This document shows, piece by piece, positions 7,003 to 13,106 of a stretch of DNA of 29,416 nt (its first letter is position 1; every line of letters starts with the position of its first letter). Both the position numbers and the translations under genes were made by a program. The notes under the pieces are model-generated. The model had not been told where the DNA came from and searched no databases. It saw only the letters and a program-made list of their open reading frames with translations. This DNA comes from Candidatus Omnitrophota bacterium (lineage in GTDB: Bacteria; Omnitrophota; Gorgyraeia; Gygaellales; Profunditerraquicolaceae). The stretch lies in contig JAQUON010000001.1 of the NCBI GenBank assembly GCA_028717045.1, forward strand, positions 1-29,416. Direction: 5' to 3'.

Positions 7003-7919
7003 AGTATCACCGCTAAGATCAATACTATACTGACCGTTGTGTGCAGCACAATCGTAAGGCGGGATGATTCGACCAGTTTCAATTTATCATTATAGTGCGC
7101 CTTTAAAATACGGCCGGCCTTATACGCAAGCAGGATACAGGCAAGCGCAAAAAAAGAAAATATGCGTAAATGACCTGCGGCAATGTTTACAATAATAAAG
7201 AAGAACGCAAAGAATACAAGCGCGTAGTAGCCTATGTAGGCTTTTGCCGGGCCGGTTAACGCAACCAAGGTGCGCTTGCCTACCTTGATATCTGCGGCAT
7301 AATCGGGAACTTCGTTTGCAAACAATATGGCGGCAACCAAAAGCCCCATCGGCACGGAGAGAAGAAAACTCTTAGCCGAAGGAAAAATCCCTGTCTGTAA
7401 AAAGTACCCGCCCATCACCAGGGCCGGACCAAACGCAATAAAAATGACTGCCTCCCCCAATGCCCGGTAAGACAACAGGAGCGGTTTATGGGAATACGCC
7501 CAGGCAAGGAATATACCGATTCCATAACAAACCGGCACAATAGGTGTGCGCCAATATATCGTAAGCAGGGCAGCGCATAACGCTGAGCACAAAAAGAACA
7601 AAATGCTCATTTTGAGATAGAACTGTTGAGAAAAAACTTTCTCCTGGATCAGTTTGGAGCCTCCGAAGAACCCGTAAAAACGCATATCCTGCCAATCAAC
7701 GCCGTATTTTGAGTCGGCGTAATCATTCATAAGATTGGCGCTTAAGTGGGTAAAGGCGACCATGGCTAAACCGAACGTAACGCAAAACACCTTCACATGG
7801 GGGAAACCGATCATAGAACCAAACACAAAAGGCAAGACGCTTGCGGATAGAAAGGGAAGCCTTAACGCCCTTACAAGGTATGCCGCCTTCCCTTTTCCAA
7901 CGATGTTTCCCTGGCCCAT
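6999..7919 (-). CDS. menA: UbiA-family prenyltransferase (MenA-like)
   Basis: A 306-residue membrane protein with about eight to nine hydrophobic segments. The first Asp-rich motif is NLMNDYADSKYGVD (N65, D66, D69, D75) and the second is NEVPDYAADIKVGKRTL near residues 204-220; both bind the Mg-prenyl diphosphate. The DYADSKYGVD form is most like 1,4-dihydroxy-2-naphthoate prenyltransferases of menaquinone synthesis, but other UbiA acceptors are possible. It overlaps the NDH-2-like gene by four bases and diverges from a polyprenyl synthase, its likely source of side chain. No clear Shine-Dalgarno is seen before ATG 7919. Confidence 0.88.
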   Translation of the reverse strand: MGQGNIVGKGKAAYLVRALRLPFLSASVLPFVFGSMIGFPHVKVFCVTFGLAMVAFTHLSANLMNDYADSKYGVDWQDMRFYGFFGGSKLIQEKVFSQQFYLKMSILFFLCSALCAALLTIYWRTPIVPVCYGIGIFLAWAYSHKPLLLSYRALGEAVIFIAFGPALVMGGYFLQTGIFPSAKSFLLSVPMGLLVAAILFANEVPDYAADIKVGKRTLVALTGPAKAYIGYYALVFFAFFFIIVNIAAGHLRIFSFFALACILLAYKAGRILKAHYNDKLKLVESSRLTIVLHTTVSIVLILAVIL

Positions 7920-7936
7920 GGTGGTAAAAAATGTAT

Positions 7937-7975
7937 TTGAGTTTACAATGTATATATGTTAGCATAAATTTATGC
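7937..7975 (+). promoter_or_regulatory. Divergent control region with a perfect 14-bp palindrome
   Basis: Only 52 bases separate menA from the polyprenyl synthase. On the plus strand TTGAGT (7937-7942), a 17-base spacer and TAGCAT (7960-7965) lie six bases before ATG 7972, a geometry expected for a leaderless transcript; no Shine-Dalgarno is present. GCATAAATTTATGC (7962-7975) is a perfect palindrome covering the putative -10 end and the start codon, so it could be an operator. The promoter call is tentative; the palindrome is directly visible. Confidence 0.4.
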
Positions 7976-9012
7976 CTATTAATATAAAAAACCGCATTGA
8001 GGCAAGCATTGCCCGGTTTAACAAGAATCTTGAGGCTGTGTTCGGGCTGGCAACGATCTCCCCCCTGCTCTCAAAGACCATCAAGGAATTCATCGCCAGA
8101 AAAGGCAAGAGAATAAGGCCGACCTTGTTTGTGATCGGGTATATGGGGTATACCAAAAAACCTGCACAGAACCTATACACCAGCGCCCTGTCTCTTGAGC
8201 TCCTGCATAATTTTATGCTTATCCACGATGATATTATTGACAAATCTGCCCTGCGCAGGGGCCTTCCTTCAATGCACAAAACGCTAGACGCCTGCCTGGG
8301 CATATATAAAAACAAAAAATTCAACGGCCAGGACCTTGCAATAGTAGTTGGCGATATCGTATACGCAATGGCAATACACGCCTTTCTGTCCATAAAAGAG
8401 GACTGGCAACGCAAAGAAAACGCGCTGAAACGATTTATTGAAGCAGCCATCTACACAGGCAGCGGCGAGTTCATTGAGCTGCTCTATGGGATGAAATCTC
8501 TGGGAGAGATTAAAAGAAGCGATATTTATAAAATCTATGATTTAAAGACCGCCCATTATACCTTCTGCTCTCCGTTGGTAGTAGGCGCCGTGCTTGCCGG
8601 CGCAGGAAAAAAGGAGGTTTCCAAACTCATCCGGTTCGGGCTCTGTCTGGGTAGGGCATTCCAGATAAAAGACGACCTTCTGGATATGTTCGGGAAAGAA
8701 AAGGAGATAGGTAAATCCTCCCTCGGCGACCTCAAGGAAGGCAAGAAAACGCTGCTTTTATGGCATACCTACCGTAATAGTACTTCTAAAAATAAACGCT
8801 ACCTCAATAAGGTATTGGCAAAAATTACACTAAGCAGGCATGACCTTCTTGCCATCAAAAAGCTGGTCATGCATTCAGGTGCGCGTGAGTGCCTTAAAAA
8901 TGATATTGAACGGCTTTTACGCCAGGCCGACACAATACGCGCCCGCCTTGCCATGCGCAAGGAATACAAAACACTGCTTGCGCGGCTCTCCTTAACACTC
9001 CTGGCCATATAG
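7972..9012 (+). CDS. Polyprenyl diphosphate synthase (IspA/IspB type)
   Basis: A 346-residue trans-isoprenyl diphosphate synthase. It has GKRIRP (residues 45-50), the first Asp-rich motif LIHDDIIDKSALRRG (DDIID 86-90), the GDIVYA segment, and the second Asp-rich motif QIKDDLLDMFG near residue 235, followed by GKSSLGDLKEGKKT. It condenses isopentenyl diphosphate onto an allylic primer. The product length cannot be read with confidence, but its divergence from a MenA-like gene suggests the quinone side chain. It converges on the TPR gene with seven bases between stops. Confidence 0.93.
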   Translation: MPINIKNRIEASIARFNKNLEAVFGLATISPLLSKTIKEFIARKGKRIRPTLFVIGYMGYTKKPAQNLYTSALSLELLHNFMLIHDDIIDKSALRRGLPSMHKTLDACLGIYKNKKFNGQDLAIVVGDIVYAMAIHAFLSIKEDWQRKENALKRFIEAAIYTGSGEFIELLYGMKSLGEIKRSDIYKIYDLKTAHYTFCSPLVVGAVLAGAGKKEVSKLIRFGLCLGRAFQIKDDLLDMFGKEKEIGKSSLGDLKEGKKTLLLWHTYRNSTSKNKRYLNKVLAKITLSRHDLLAIKKLVMHSGARECLKNDIERLLRQADTIRARLAMRKEYKTLLARLSLTLLAI

Positions 9013-9019
9013 GCAATCG

Positions 9020-9913
9020 CTATTTCCCCACACAAATAAAGTCACACTTGCCGCTTTCTACGTCTATGGCTAGTTCGTTTTGCGGGTCAATCTGTTTTGC
9101 TTTTTTAAGGTAAAAGGCGTATTTTTCTTTATCTCCCTTTACCTTATATGCCTGCGCGAGCCTCACATACGCGTCGGTAAAAAACGGGTCGGCCTTTATT
9201 GCCTTCTCAAGATACTCCACCGCTTTATCGCTATTGCCTCCGACTATTGTTGGCGCAAGGAGGTAGAAACCGCCGAAGCCAAACAAGACACCTGCAGTAT
9301 CCGGTTGCAGGTCCTGGGCTTTTTTTAGATACGTCAATACCCCTAAGCCGTGTGTCACTTTTGCCAAAGGCCCGCCGTAATGGGCAAGCATCCCTTTGGA
9401 GCCGGCGACAATAAGCAATGCCCGGGTATAATTACTTGTATCAACTGCGCCCTTACCCTGCGAAAGCACCTTTTCAGCAAGGGTAAGCGATTCTGCATAA
9501 GCTTTATTTGTATACCGTATATACGCAAGGGTAATGAGCGCGGGCGAAAAGCCCGGCTCTTCCTTAATAATATTTTTAAGCATTGCCTGGCTTCCTTTTA
9601 AGTCATGCTTTCTTCTTAACAATTCTGCAATCCCCCATTGTGCCTCAAATGAAGAAGGGGATATTTGCAGTATTTTTTTGAACATACCTTCTGCGTCTTC
9701 GGTTCTATAAAGATTAAGGTATACCAGGCCAAGTGTATAGAGGGAATCTAACGACTTGGGGCTACGCTGCGCGGAAGCCAGCGCTTCAGCAGGGGCAATC
9801 TTGTCCGCCTGTTCATGCAGGATTTGCCATTGGAGCCCGAAAAGCACTTGGGGCACACAACAAAAAAGGGCGCAAGCCAATATACACACAGCGCCCTTTA
9901 TCCGTATGCTCAT
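9020..9913 (-). CDS. Secreted TPR protein
   Basis: A 297-residue protein with an N-terminal signal-like hydrophobic segment (residues 6-26) and then several tetratricopeptide repeats, for example ALASAQRSPKSLDSLYTLGL, AEGMFKKILQISPSS, AVEYLEKAIKADPFFTDAYV and KYAFYLKKAKQIDP. A middle segment, FGFGGFYLLAPTIVGGNSDKA, recalls periplasmic TPR proteins of the TatT type, where a TPR protein partners a TRAP transporter, but no such transporter is seen here. It overlaps DoxX as ATGA, so it is the third gene of the diguanylate cyclase operon. Function unknown; a periplasmic scaffolding role is likely. Confidence 0.85.
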   Translation of the reverse strand: MSIRIKGAVCILACALFCCVPQVLFGLQWQILHEQADKIAPAEALASAQRSPKSLDSLYTLGLVYLNLYRTEDAEGMFKKILQISPSSFEAQWGIAELLRRKHDLKGSQAMLKNIIKEEPGFSPALITLAYIRYTNKAYAESLTLAEKVLSQGKGAVDTSNYTRALLIVAGSKGMLAHYGGPLAKVTHGLGVLTYLKKAQDLQPDTAGVLFGFGGFYLLAPTIVGGNSDKAVEYLEKAIKADPFFTDAYVRLAQAYKVKGDKEKYAFYLKKAKQIDPQNELAIDVESGKCDFICVGK

Positions 9914-10311
9914 TTCTTTTTCCCTAATTTAAATTTTCCCGGGCCTAGAAAGACGAGCCCTGCAAAGACAACGGCCATTTCAATGGCATGCGATGCAATA
10001 AATAATCCGTCCCCTTTGCTAAGATGCATCGAGCTTGCAACGGCCATATTGATTGCCATAAGCGCCGCAAAAGGCCGCATGAATATCCCAAGCACAAGAA
10101 ATACGCCTCCGAAAAATTCTGCGAATGCAGACACAAACCCCCAAAACGAAGGCACCAACGTAACGCCAAAGATGGCCATGGCCTTGCCTAACTCATGCCA
10201 TTGGGCATATCCCCCTATTATCTTTGGGAAACCGTGATACATAAACATTACACCTATGCCTACGCGAAGAATCAATAAACCGATATCCCGTTCACTGCGC
10301 CCTGCGTTCAT
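9910..10311 (-). CDS. DoxX family membrane protein
   Basis: A 133-residue protein with four hydrophobic segments and the DoxX pattern: LLILRVGIGVMFMYHGFPKI at the start, FFGGVFLVLGIFMRPFA in the middle and the closing VVFAGLVFLGPGKFKL. GGAGG lies five bases before ATG 10311. DoxX proteins are small inner-membrane proteins, often linked to redox or thiol stress, with unclear biochemistry. It lies ten bases after the diguanylate cyclase and overlaps the TPR gene by four bases. Confidence 0.93.
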   Translation of the reverse strand: MNAGRSERDIGLLILRVGIGVMFMYHGFPKIIGGYAQWHELGKAMAIFGVTLVPSFWGFVSAFAEFFGGVFLVLGIFMRPFAALMAINMAVASSMHLSKGDGLFIASHAIEMAVVFAGLVFLGPGKFKLGKKK

Positions 10312-10321
10312 CGGTTCCTCC

Positions 10322-12040
10322 TTACTTCTGGCCGCTTTCTAGCGCCGGCCCCTGGTCTGCATCAGCCGCGCATACGCGGTTACGGCCGCCATGCTTTGCT
10401 TCATACAAGGCCTTATCAGCAGCTTCAATAAGCCCGTCCATTTTTTCTGCCTTCTGCTGCGGATATGAGACCACCCCAATGCTTATCGTAAGCTTCAAAG
10501 GCTTACCCGGCTTGTAAGGAAACTCATAGGCCTCTACCGCACGCCTTACCCTCTCTGCGTAATTGACAGCCCCCTGAAGATTAGTATGGGTAAGTATCGC
10601 GCAGAACTCTTCTCCTCCGTATCGCGCCACAAAATCGGTCTTGCGTGACTGCGCCTGTAAAATCTGTGACATATGTTTCAGTACCACATTACCCTGCTGA
10701 TGGCCGTACGTATCGTTAACATTCTTAAAATGGTCGATATCCATGATGAGGAATGAAAAAAATAGGTTATAGCGGGCTGCCCGCTCAAATTCATTCTGCA
10801 TCCTGAGCATAAAATAGCGGTGTATGTAAAGCCCGGTAAGGCCGTCAGTAATAGCCAGGGTCCTTAGGTTTAGGTTCTCAATCCATAGGGAAAGGTATTT
10901 GTAAATGGTGTTTCCCAGGTATGTCGCCATAATGATAAAAACGGCGCTAAAGTAATCGAAACGGATGTTATGCTGGAACATGATAAAACCTATCCCCAGT
11001 ACAACAACAGTTTCAATACTGCCAAGCAAAAGCGCAAATGATGGCGGGAAGAAATACACGAAGAGAAACGTGGCTAAGCCAAGCCCGAGCAAAAGGAAAA
11101 ACTCCACACCTTTGGGGATATAGCTGATAAAATCGCCGTTTAAAAGCATCAGGACTGCGTTTGCCTGTATTGCCACCCCCGGCATTAATCCAATCGGGCT
11201 GTGGTAGACGTCATGAAAGATCTCTGCAGTCGATCCCACCAATACGATCTTGTCTTTAAAGGTTTCCGGAGGCACTTGGTCATTGTATACCTTCCAGAAA
11301 GGAATGGGATCAAGGTCATTAAGCTTGACGCGGAAATGAATCGGTATTACCCCGTCTTTCTGCACAGGGATAAGGGCCTTAATAGCGCCTGCGCTTTCTA
11401 TTACCACATGCCTACCATCGTAAGAAATGTCCTTAAGCGGCGCCCCGAGGTATTGGCAAAGGATTTTGATTTCACTGGAATAATCGTAGGGCTTTGTATC
11501 CCAATAAGGGACGATGAACAACCGAGAAGAGCGCACTGAAAGGTCCGGATTGCGCGGCTTGTTTACCAAGCCATAGGCTAAGGCATTTTTGGCCAGGATA
11601 TCGAAAGGCACCGTATACCTGCCCCGCGGATCAAGGAACGCAGCGAGAATCACGTTACCGCTTTTGGCAAGGGCATCGGCGAATATAGTGTCGTATTCCG
11701 GTACCATGCTCTCTCCGGCAAATACCATATCCATAAAAATTACCTTGGGCGGATACGGCCTGAGCTTATCAAGCAGGGCCGCAACGTAGGTCCTTGGCCA
11801 CGGCCAGCTTTTCTTTAAAATCCTGTACGAGGCATCGTCAACAATAATGACCTTAATTGTATCTACATTGGGGGGTAATGGCTGGGTATGGTAACTGACC
11901 ACCGAAAATAAATCGGCGAATTTAAAACGGGGAACAGCAAAAAACCTCGTTTGGGATAAGAAGAAAAAATAAACAATAATACATACGAGGCAAAGAATGA
12001 CTGCTTTTAAAAAAGCCTTTTCCTTCAAAATAGTAAGCAT
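10322..12040 (-). CDS. CHASE2-GGDEF membrane diguanylate cyclase
   Basis: A 572-residue protein: one N-terminal transmembrane helix (about 10-28), an extracytoplasmic CHASE2 sensor (about 40-305, with WPWPRTYVAALLDKL and KVIFMDMVFA), three further transmembrane helices (about 312-378) and a cytoplasmic GGDEF domain (about 397-557). The active loop is GGEEF (475-479), preceded by the product-inhibition I-site RKTD (466-469). DIDHFKNVNDTYGH is intact. The residue equivalent to PleD Asp344, which contacts the purine base, is Asn451 (GHQQGN), so product identity deserves a test. Start ATG 12040 follows AAGG. It is divergent from the riboswitch-controlled pilin genes and heads the DoxX-TPR operon. 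Confidence 0.94.
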   Translation of the reverse strand: MLTILKEKAFLKAVILCLVCIIVYFFFLSQTRFFAVPRFKFADLFSVVSYHTQPLPPNVDTIKVIIVDDASYRILKKSWPWPRTYVAALLDKLRPYPPKVIFMDMVFAGESMVPEYDTIFADALAKSGNVILAAFLDPRGRYTVPFDILAKNALAYGLVNKPRNPDLSVRSSRLFIVPYWDTKPYDYSSEIKILCQYLGAPLKDISYDGRHVVIESAGAIKALIPVQKDGVIPIHFRVKLNDLDPIPFWKVYNDQVPPETFKDKIVLVGSTAEIFHDVYHSPIGLMPGVAIQANAVLMLLNGDFISYIPKGVEFFLLLGLGLATFLFVYFFPPSFALLLGSIETVVVLGIGFIMFQHNIRFDYFSAVFIIMATYLGNTIYKYLSLWIENLNLRTLAITDGLTGLYIHRYFMLRMQNEFERAARYNLFFSFLIMDIDHFKNVNDTYGHQQGNVVLKHMSQILQAQSRKTDFVARYGGEEFCAILTHTNLQGAVNYAERVRRAVEAYEFPYKPGKPLKLTISIGVVSYPQQKAEKMDGLIEAADKALYEAKHGGRNRVCAADADQGPALESGQK

Positions 12041-12067
12041 GCGCCTGCCTTGTGTGTGATTGGTATT

Positions 12068-12096
12068 AGTGTAGCACCCAGGGGAAAATAACGCAA
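12068..12096 (-). promoter_or_regulatory. Sigma70-like promoter of the diguanylate cyclase operon
   Basis: On the minus strand TTGCGT (12091-12096) is followed after exactly 17 bases by TACACT (12068-12073), 27 bases before ATG 12040. Between this -35 box and the divergent pilin -35 box lie 29 bases including a perfect palindrome GTTTTAAAAC (12111-12120), a possible shared regulator site. Confidence 0.65.
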
Positions 12097-12125
12097 TAAA
12101 AAAGAGCCTCGTTTTAAAACTTTAT

Positions 12126-12154
12126 TTGCAAAACAGCTGCCTGCGTGCTATACT
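12126..12154 (+). promoter_or_regulatory. Promoter of pilin cassette 1
   Basis: TTGCAA (12126-12131), a 17-base spacer and TATACT (12149-12154). The predicted transcription start, about 12161, precedes the riboswitch aptamer by roughly 20-30 bases. The same -10 sequence and spacing occur in cassette 2. Confidence 0.75.
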
Positions 12155-12179
12155 TGGTATAGAAATAAAGGTAGTGTAT

Positions 12180-12290
12180 TTGACAACCTAAGCAGTAGAC
12201 GAAAAGGCAAGGTATCCGTAAGGATATGCGCGCAAAGCCAAGAGTCCCGACGATACGTCGGGATTGTCTGGTTACCGAATCGAAATGCAA
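12180..12290 (+). ncRNA. GEMM-I (cyclic di-GMP-I class) riboswitch 1
   Basis: The core matches the GEMM-I consensus: GGCAA (12206-12210), a P1b-type stem capped by the GNRA tetraloop GTAA (GGTATCC-GTAA-GGATAT), then GCGCAAAGCC (12230-12239), a perfect 8-bp P2-type stem (TCCCGACG/CGTCGGGA) and the conserved GGTTACCG (12270-12277). A P1 helix can form from GCA and GACG on the 5' side with CG, TC and TGC on the 3' side. By alignment with Vc2, G20 is G12206, A47 is A12234 and C92 is C12275. G20 is the base found in c-di-GMP sensors, whereas cyclic AMP-GMP sensors have A there. The long canonical tetraloop receptor is not obvious. A terminator follows directly. Confidence 0.88.
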
Positions 12291-12302
12291 ATAAAGTAGT
12301 GC

Positions 12303-12330
12303 GCCTGTCCTTTACGGAACAGGCTTTTTT
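12303..12330 (+). terminator. Intrinsic terminator of riboswitch 1 (expression platform)
   Basis: GCCTGTCC, loop TTTAC, then GGAACAGGC with one bulged A, followed by six T. It lies between aptamer and Shine-Dalgarno, so ligand binding most likely controls premature termination. Whether the switch is ON or OFF cannot be decided by eye. Confidence 0.88.
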
Positions 12331-12349
12331 ATTAAGTAAGGAGAATGCG

Positions 12350-12856
12350 ATGAAAAACACAAGGCGAGAAAAAGGGTTCAGCATAGTTGAGGTGCTGATA
12401 GTGATCTTAGTAAGCGTAATAGTCCTGGCACTGGCCATACCCAGCATTACGCGCTCCAGGGTAAATTCCAATGAGTCATATGCCAGAGAGACCTTAAAGC
12501 AGATCGGCATGGCTGCTGAAGAATACAGCCGCAACAATAACGGCCTTTATCCGCTCTCAATCGCAAATTTAACCACTGGCAACCCCCACTATCTTGCCGA
12601 AGACTATACTGCGGGGGCAAGGCAAGGATATGCATTCTCGTGCGCCTGGTCAGCAGCTGATTATTCGTGTTTTGCAATACCCATAAAAACCTTAAGCGCA
12701 ACTAATGCGCCTACAGGTACCAAAAAGTTCATTATTACTGCGGGATTAATACTTACGGAAGACGACTCGGTGACATCGATAGTAGGAAGTGTGGGGCCCA
12801 CTAATAATACTACGAATGCCACAGCAAATATGGCGCCTGCGTTTGATGGTATGTAG
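12350..12856 (+). CDS. Type IV prepilin-like protein 1
   Basis: A 168-residue prepilin. The type III signal ends KG|FSIVEVLIV, with predicted cleavage between G9 and F10 and the conserved Glu at mature position 5 (E14), followed by a hydrophobic helix to about residue 30. The C-terminal domain has NPHYLAEDY and a cysteine pair C98/C107 (CAWSAADYSC) likely to form a disulfide. ATG 12350 is chosen because TAAGGAG lies six bases upstream; the in-frame extension to 12299 would read through the terminator. Prepilin peptidase and assembly genes are not in the window. It shares the SEDYT/AEDYT and C-x8-C pattern with prepilin 2. Confidence 0.92.
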   Translation: MKNTRREKGFSIVEVLIVILVSVIVLALAIPSITRSRVNSNESYARETLKQIGMAAEEYSRNNNGLYPLSIANLTTGNPHYLAEDYTAGARQGYAFSCAWSAADYSCFAIPIKTLSATNAPTGTKKFIITAGLILTEDDSVTSIVGSVGPTNNTTNATANMAPAFDGM

Positions 12857-12880
12857 CATCGCTTGCGTCATCGCGGGATA

Positions 12881-12909
12881 TTGAAAATCCCGTAGCGGCA
12901 TGTTATACT
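12881..12909 (+). promoter_or_regulatory. Promoter of pilin cassette 2, with -35 box in a hairpin loop
   Basis: TTGAAA (12881-12886), a 17-base spacer and TATACT (12904-12909). The -35 box is exactly flanked by a 6-bp inverted repeat CGGGAT (12874-12879) and ATCCCG (12887-12892). The repeat has no T tract, so it is a weak terminator at best; it may be an operator. Confidence 0.75.
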
Positions 12910-12933
12910 TAATAAGGGAACACAAGCAGCATA

Positions 12934-13043
12934 TTGACAATCTGGCAGTAGACGAAAAGGCAAGGTATCCGTAAGGATATGCGCGCAAAGCCAAGAGTCC
13001 CGACGTATCGTCGGGATAGTCTGGTTACCGAATCGAAATGCAA
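12934..13043 (+). ncRNA. GEMM-I (cyclic di-GMP-I class) riboswitch 2
   Basis: Second copy with the same GGCAA, GTAA-capped stem, GCGCAAAGCC and GGTTACCG elements. Of the four differences from copy 1 in 99 bases, three lie in the P2 loop (TAT instead of ATA), so the P2 hairpin sequence is the exact reverse complement of that in copy 1; the fourth is a T/A change just after it. The ligand-contacting positions are the same as in copy 1, so both should sense the same molecule. Confidence 0.88.
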
Positions 13044-13059
13044 CACACAAGAAAAGTGC

Positions 13060-13087
13060 GCCTGTTCTTTACGGAACAGGCTTTTTT
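13060..13087 (+). terminator. Intrinsic terminator of riboswitch 2 (expression platform)
   Basis: A perfect 8-bp stem GCCTGTTC/GAACAGGC followed by six T, located between aptamer and the TAAGGAG of prepilin 2. It has one more base pair and no bulge compared with copy 1, so basal termination could be stronger. Confidence 0.9.
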
Positions 13088-13106
13088 ATTAAGTAAGGAG
13101 AGTCCG

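Larger units (their letters stand above)
12180..13106 (+). repeat. Direct repeat of riboswitch-terminator-RBS leader (two copies)
   Basis: Leader 1 (12180-12349) and leader 2 (12934-13106) share the aptamer, terminator and the TTATTAAGTAAGGAG ribosome-binding segment. Within the 99-base aptamer core (12192-12290 versus 12945-13043) only four bases differ. The linker between aptamer and terminator differs in length and sequence. The pilin genes that follow are clearly more diverged, so the leaders are under stronger constraint or were copied more recently. Confidence 0.9.

Noticed and set aside
7959..8450. Minus-strand open frame of 163 codons opposite the polyprenyl synthase
   Set aside because: Shadow of a gene with all catalytic motifs; the composition is that of an antisense frame.
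12299..12349. Upstream extension of prepilin 1 (and likewise 13038-13106 for prepilin 2)
   Set aside because: The extensions translate the terminator hairpin and RBS; the prepilin signal begins properly at 12350 and 13107.
12934..12940. TTGACAA at the start of both leaders as a -35 box
   Set aside because: No -10 element is found 16-18 bases downstream, where the aptamer lies; better promoters exist just upstream.
12180..13043. Cyclic AMP-GMP (GEMM-Ib) specificity for the riboswitches
   Set aside because: The base aligned with position 20 is G in both copies, as in c-di-GMP sensors, while GEMM-Ib has A. Only binding assays could reopen this.
12180..13106. Mobile element or CRISPR explanation for the direct repeats
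   Set aside because: There are only two copies, no transposase, no terminal repeats, and the repeats are fully explained as riboswitch leaders.
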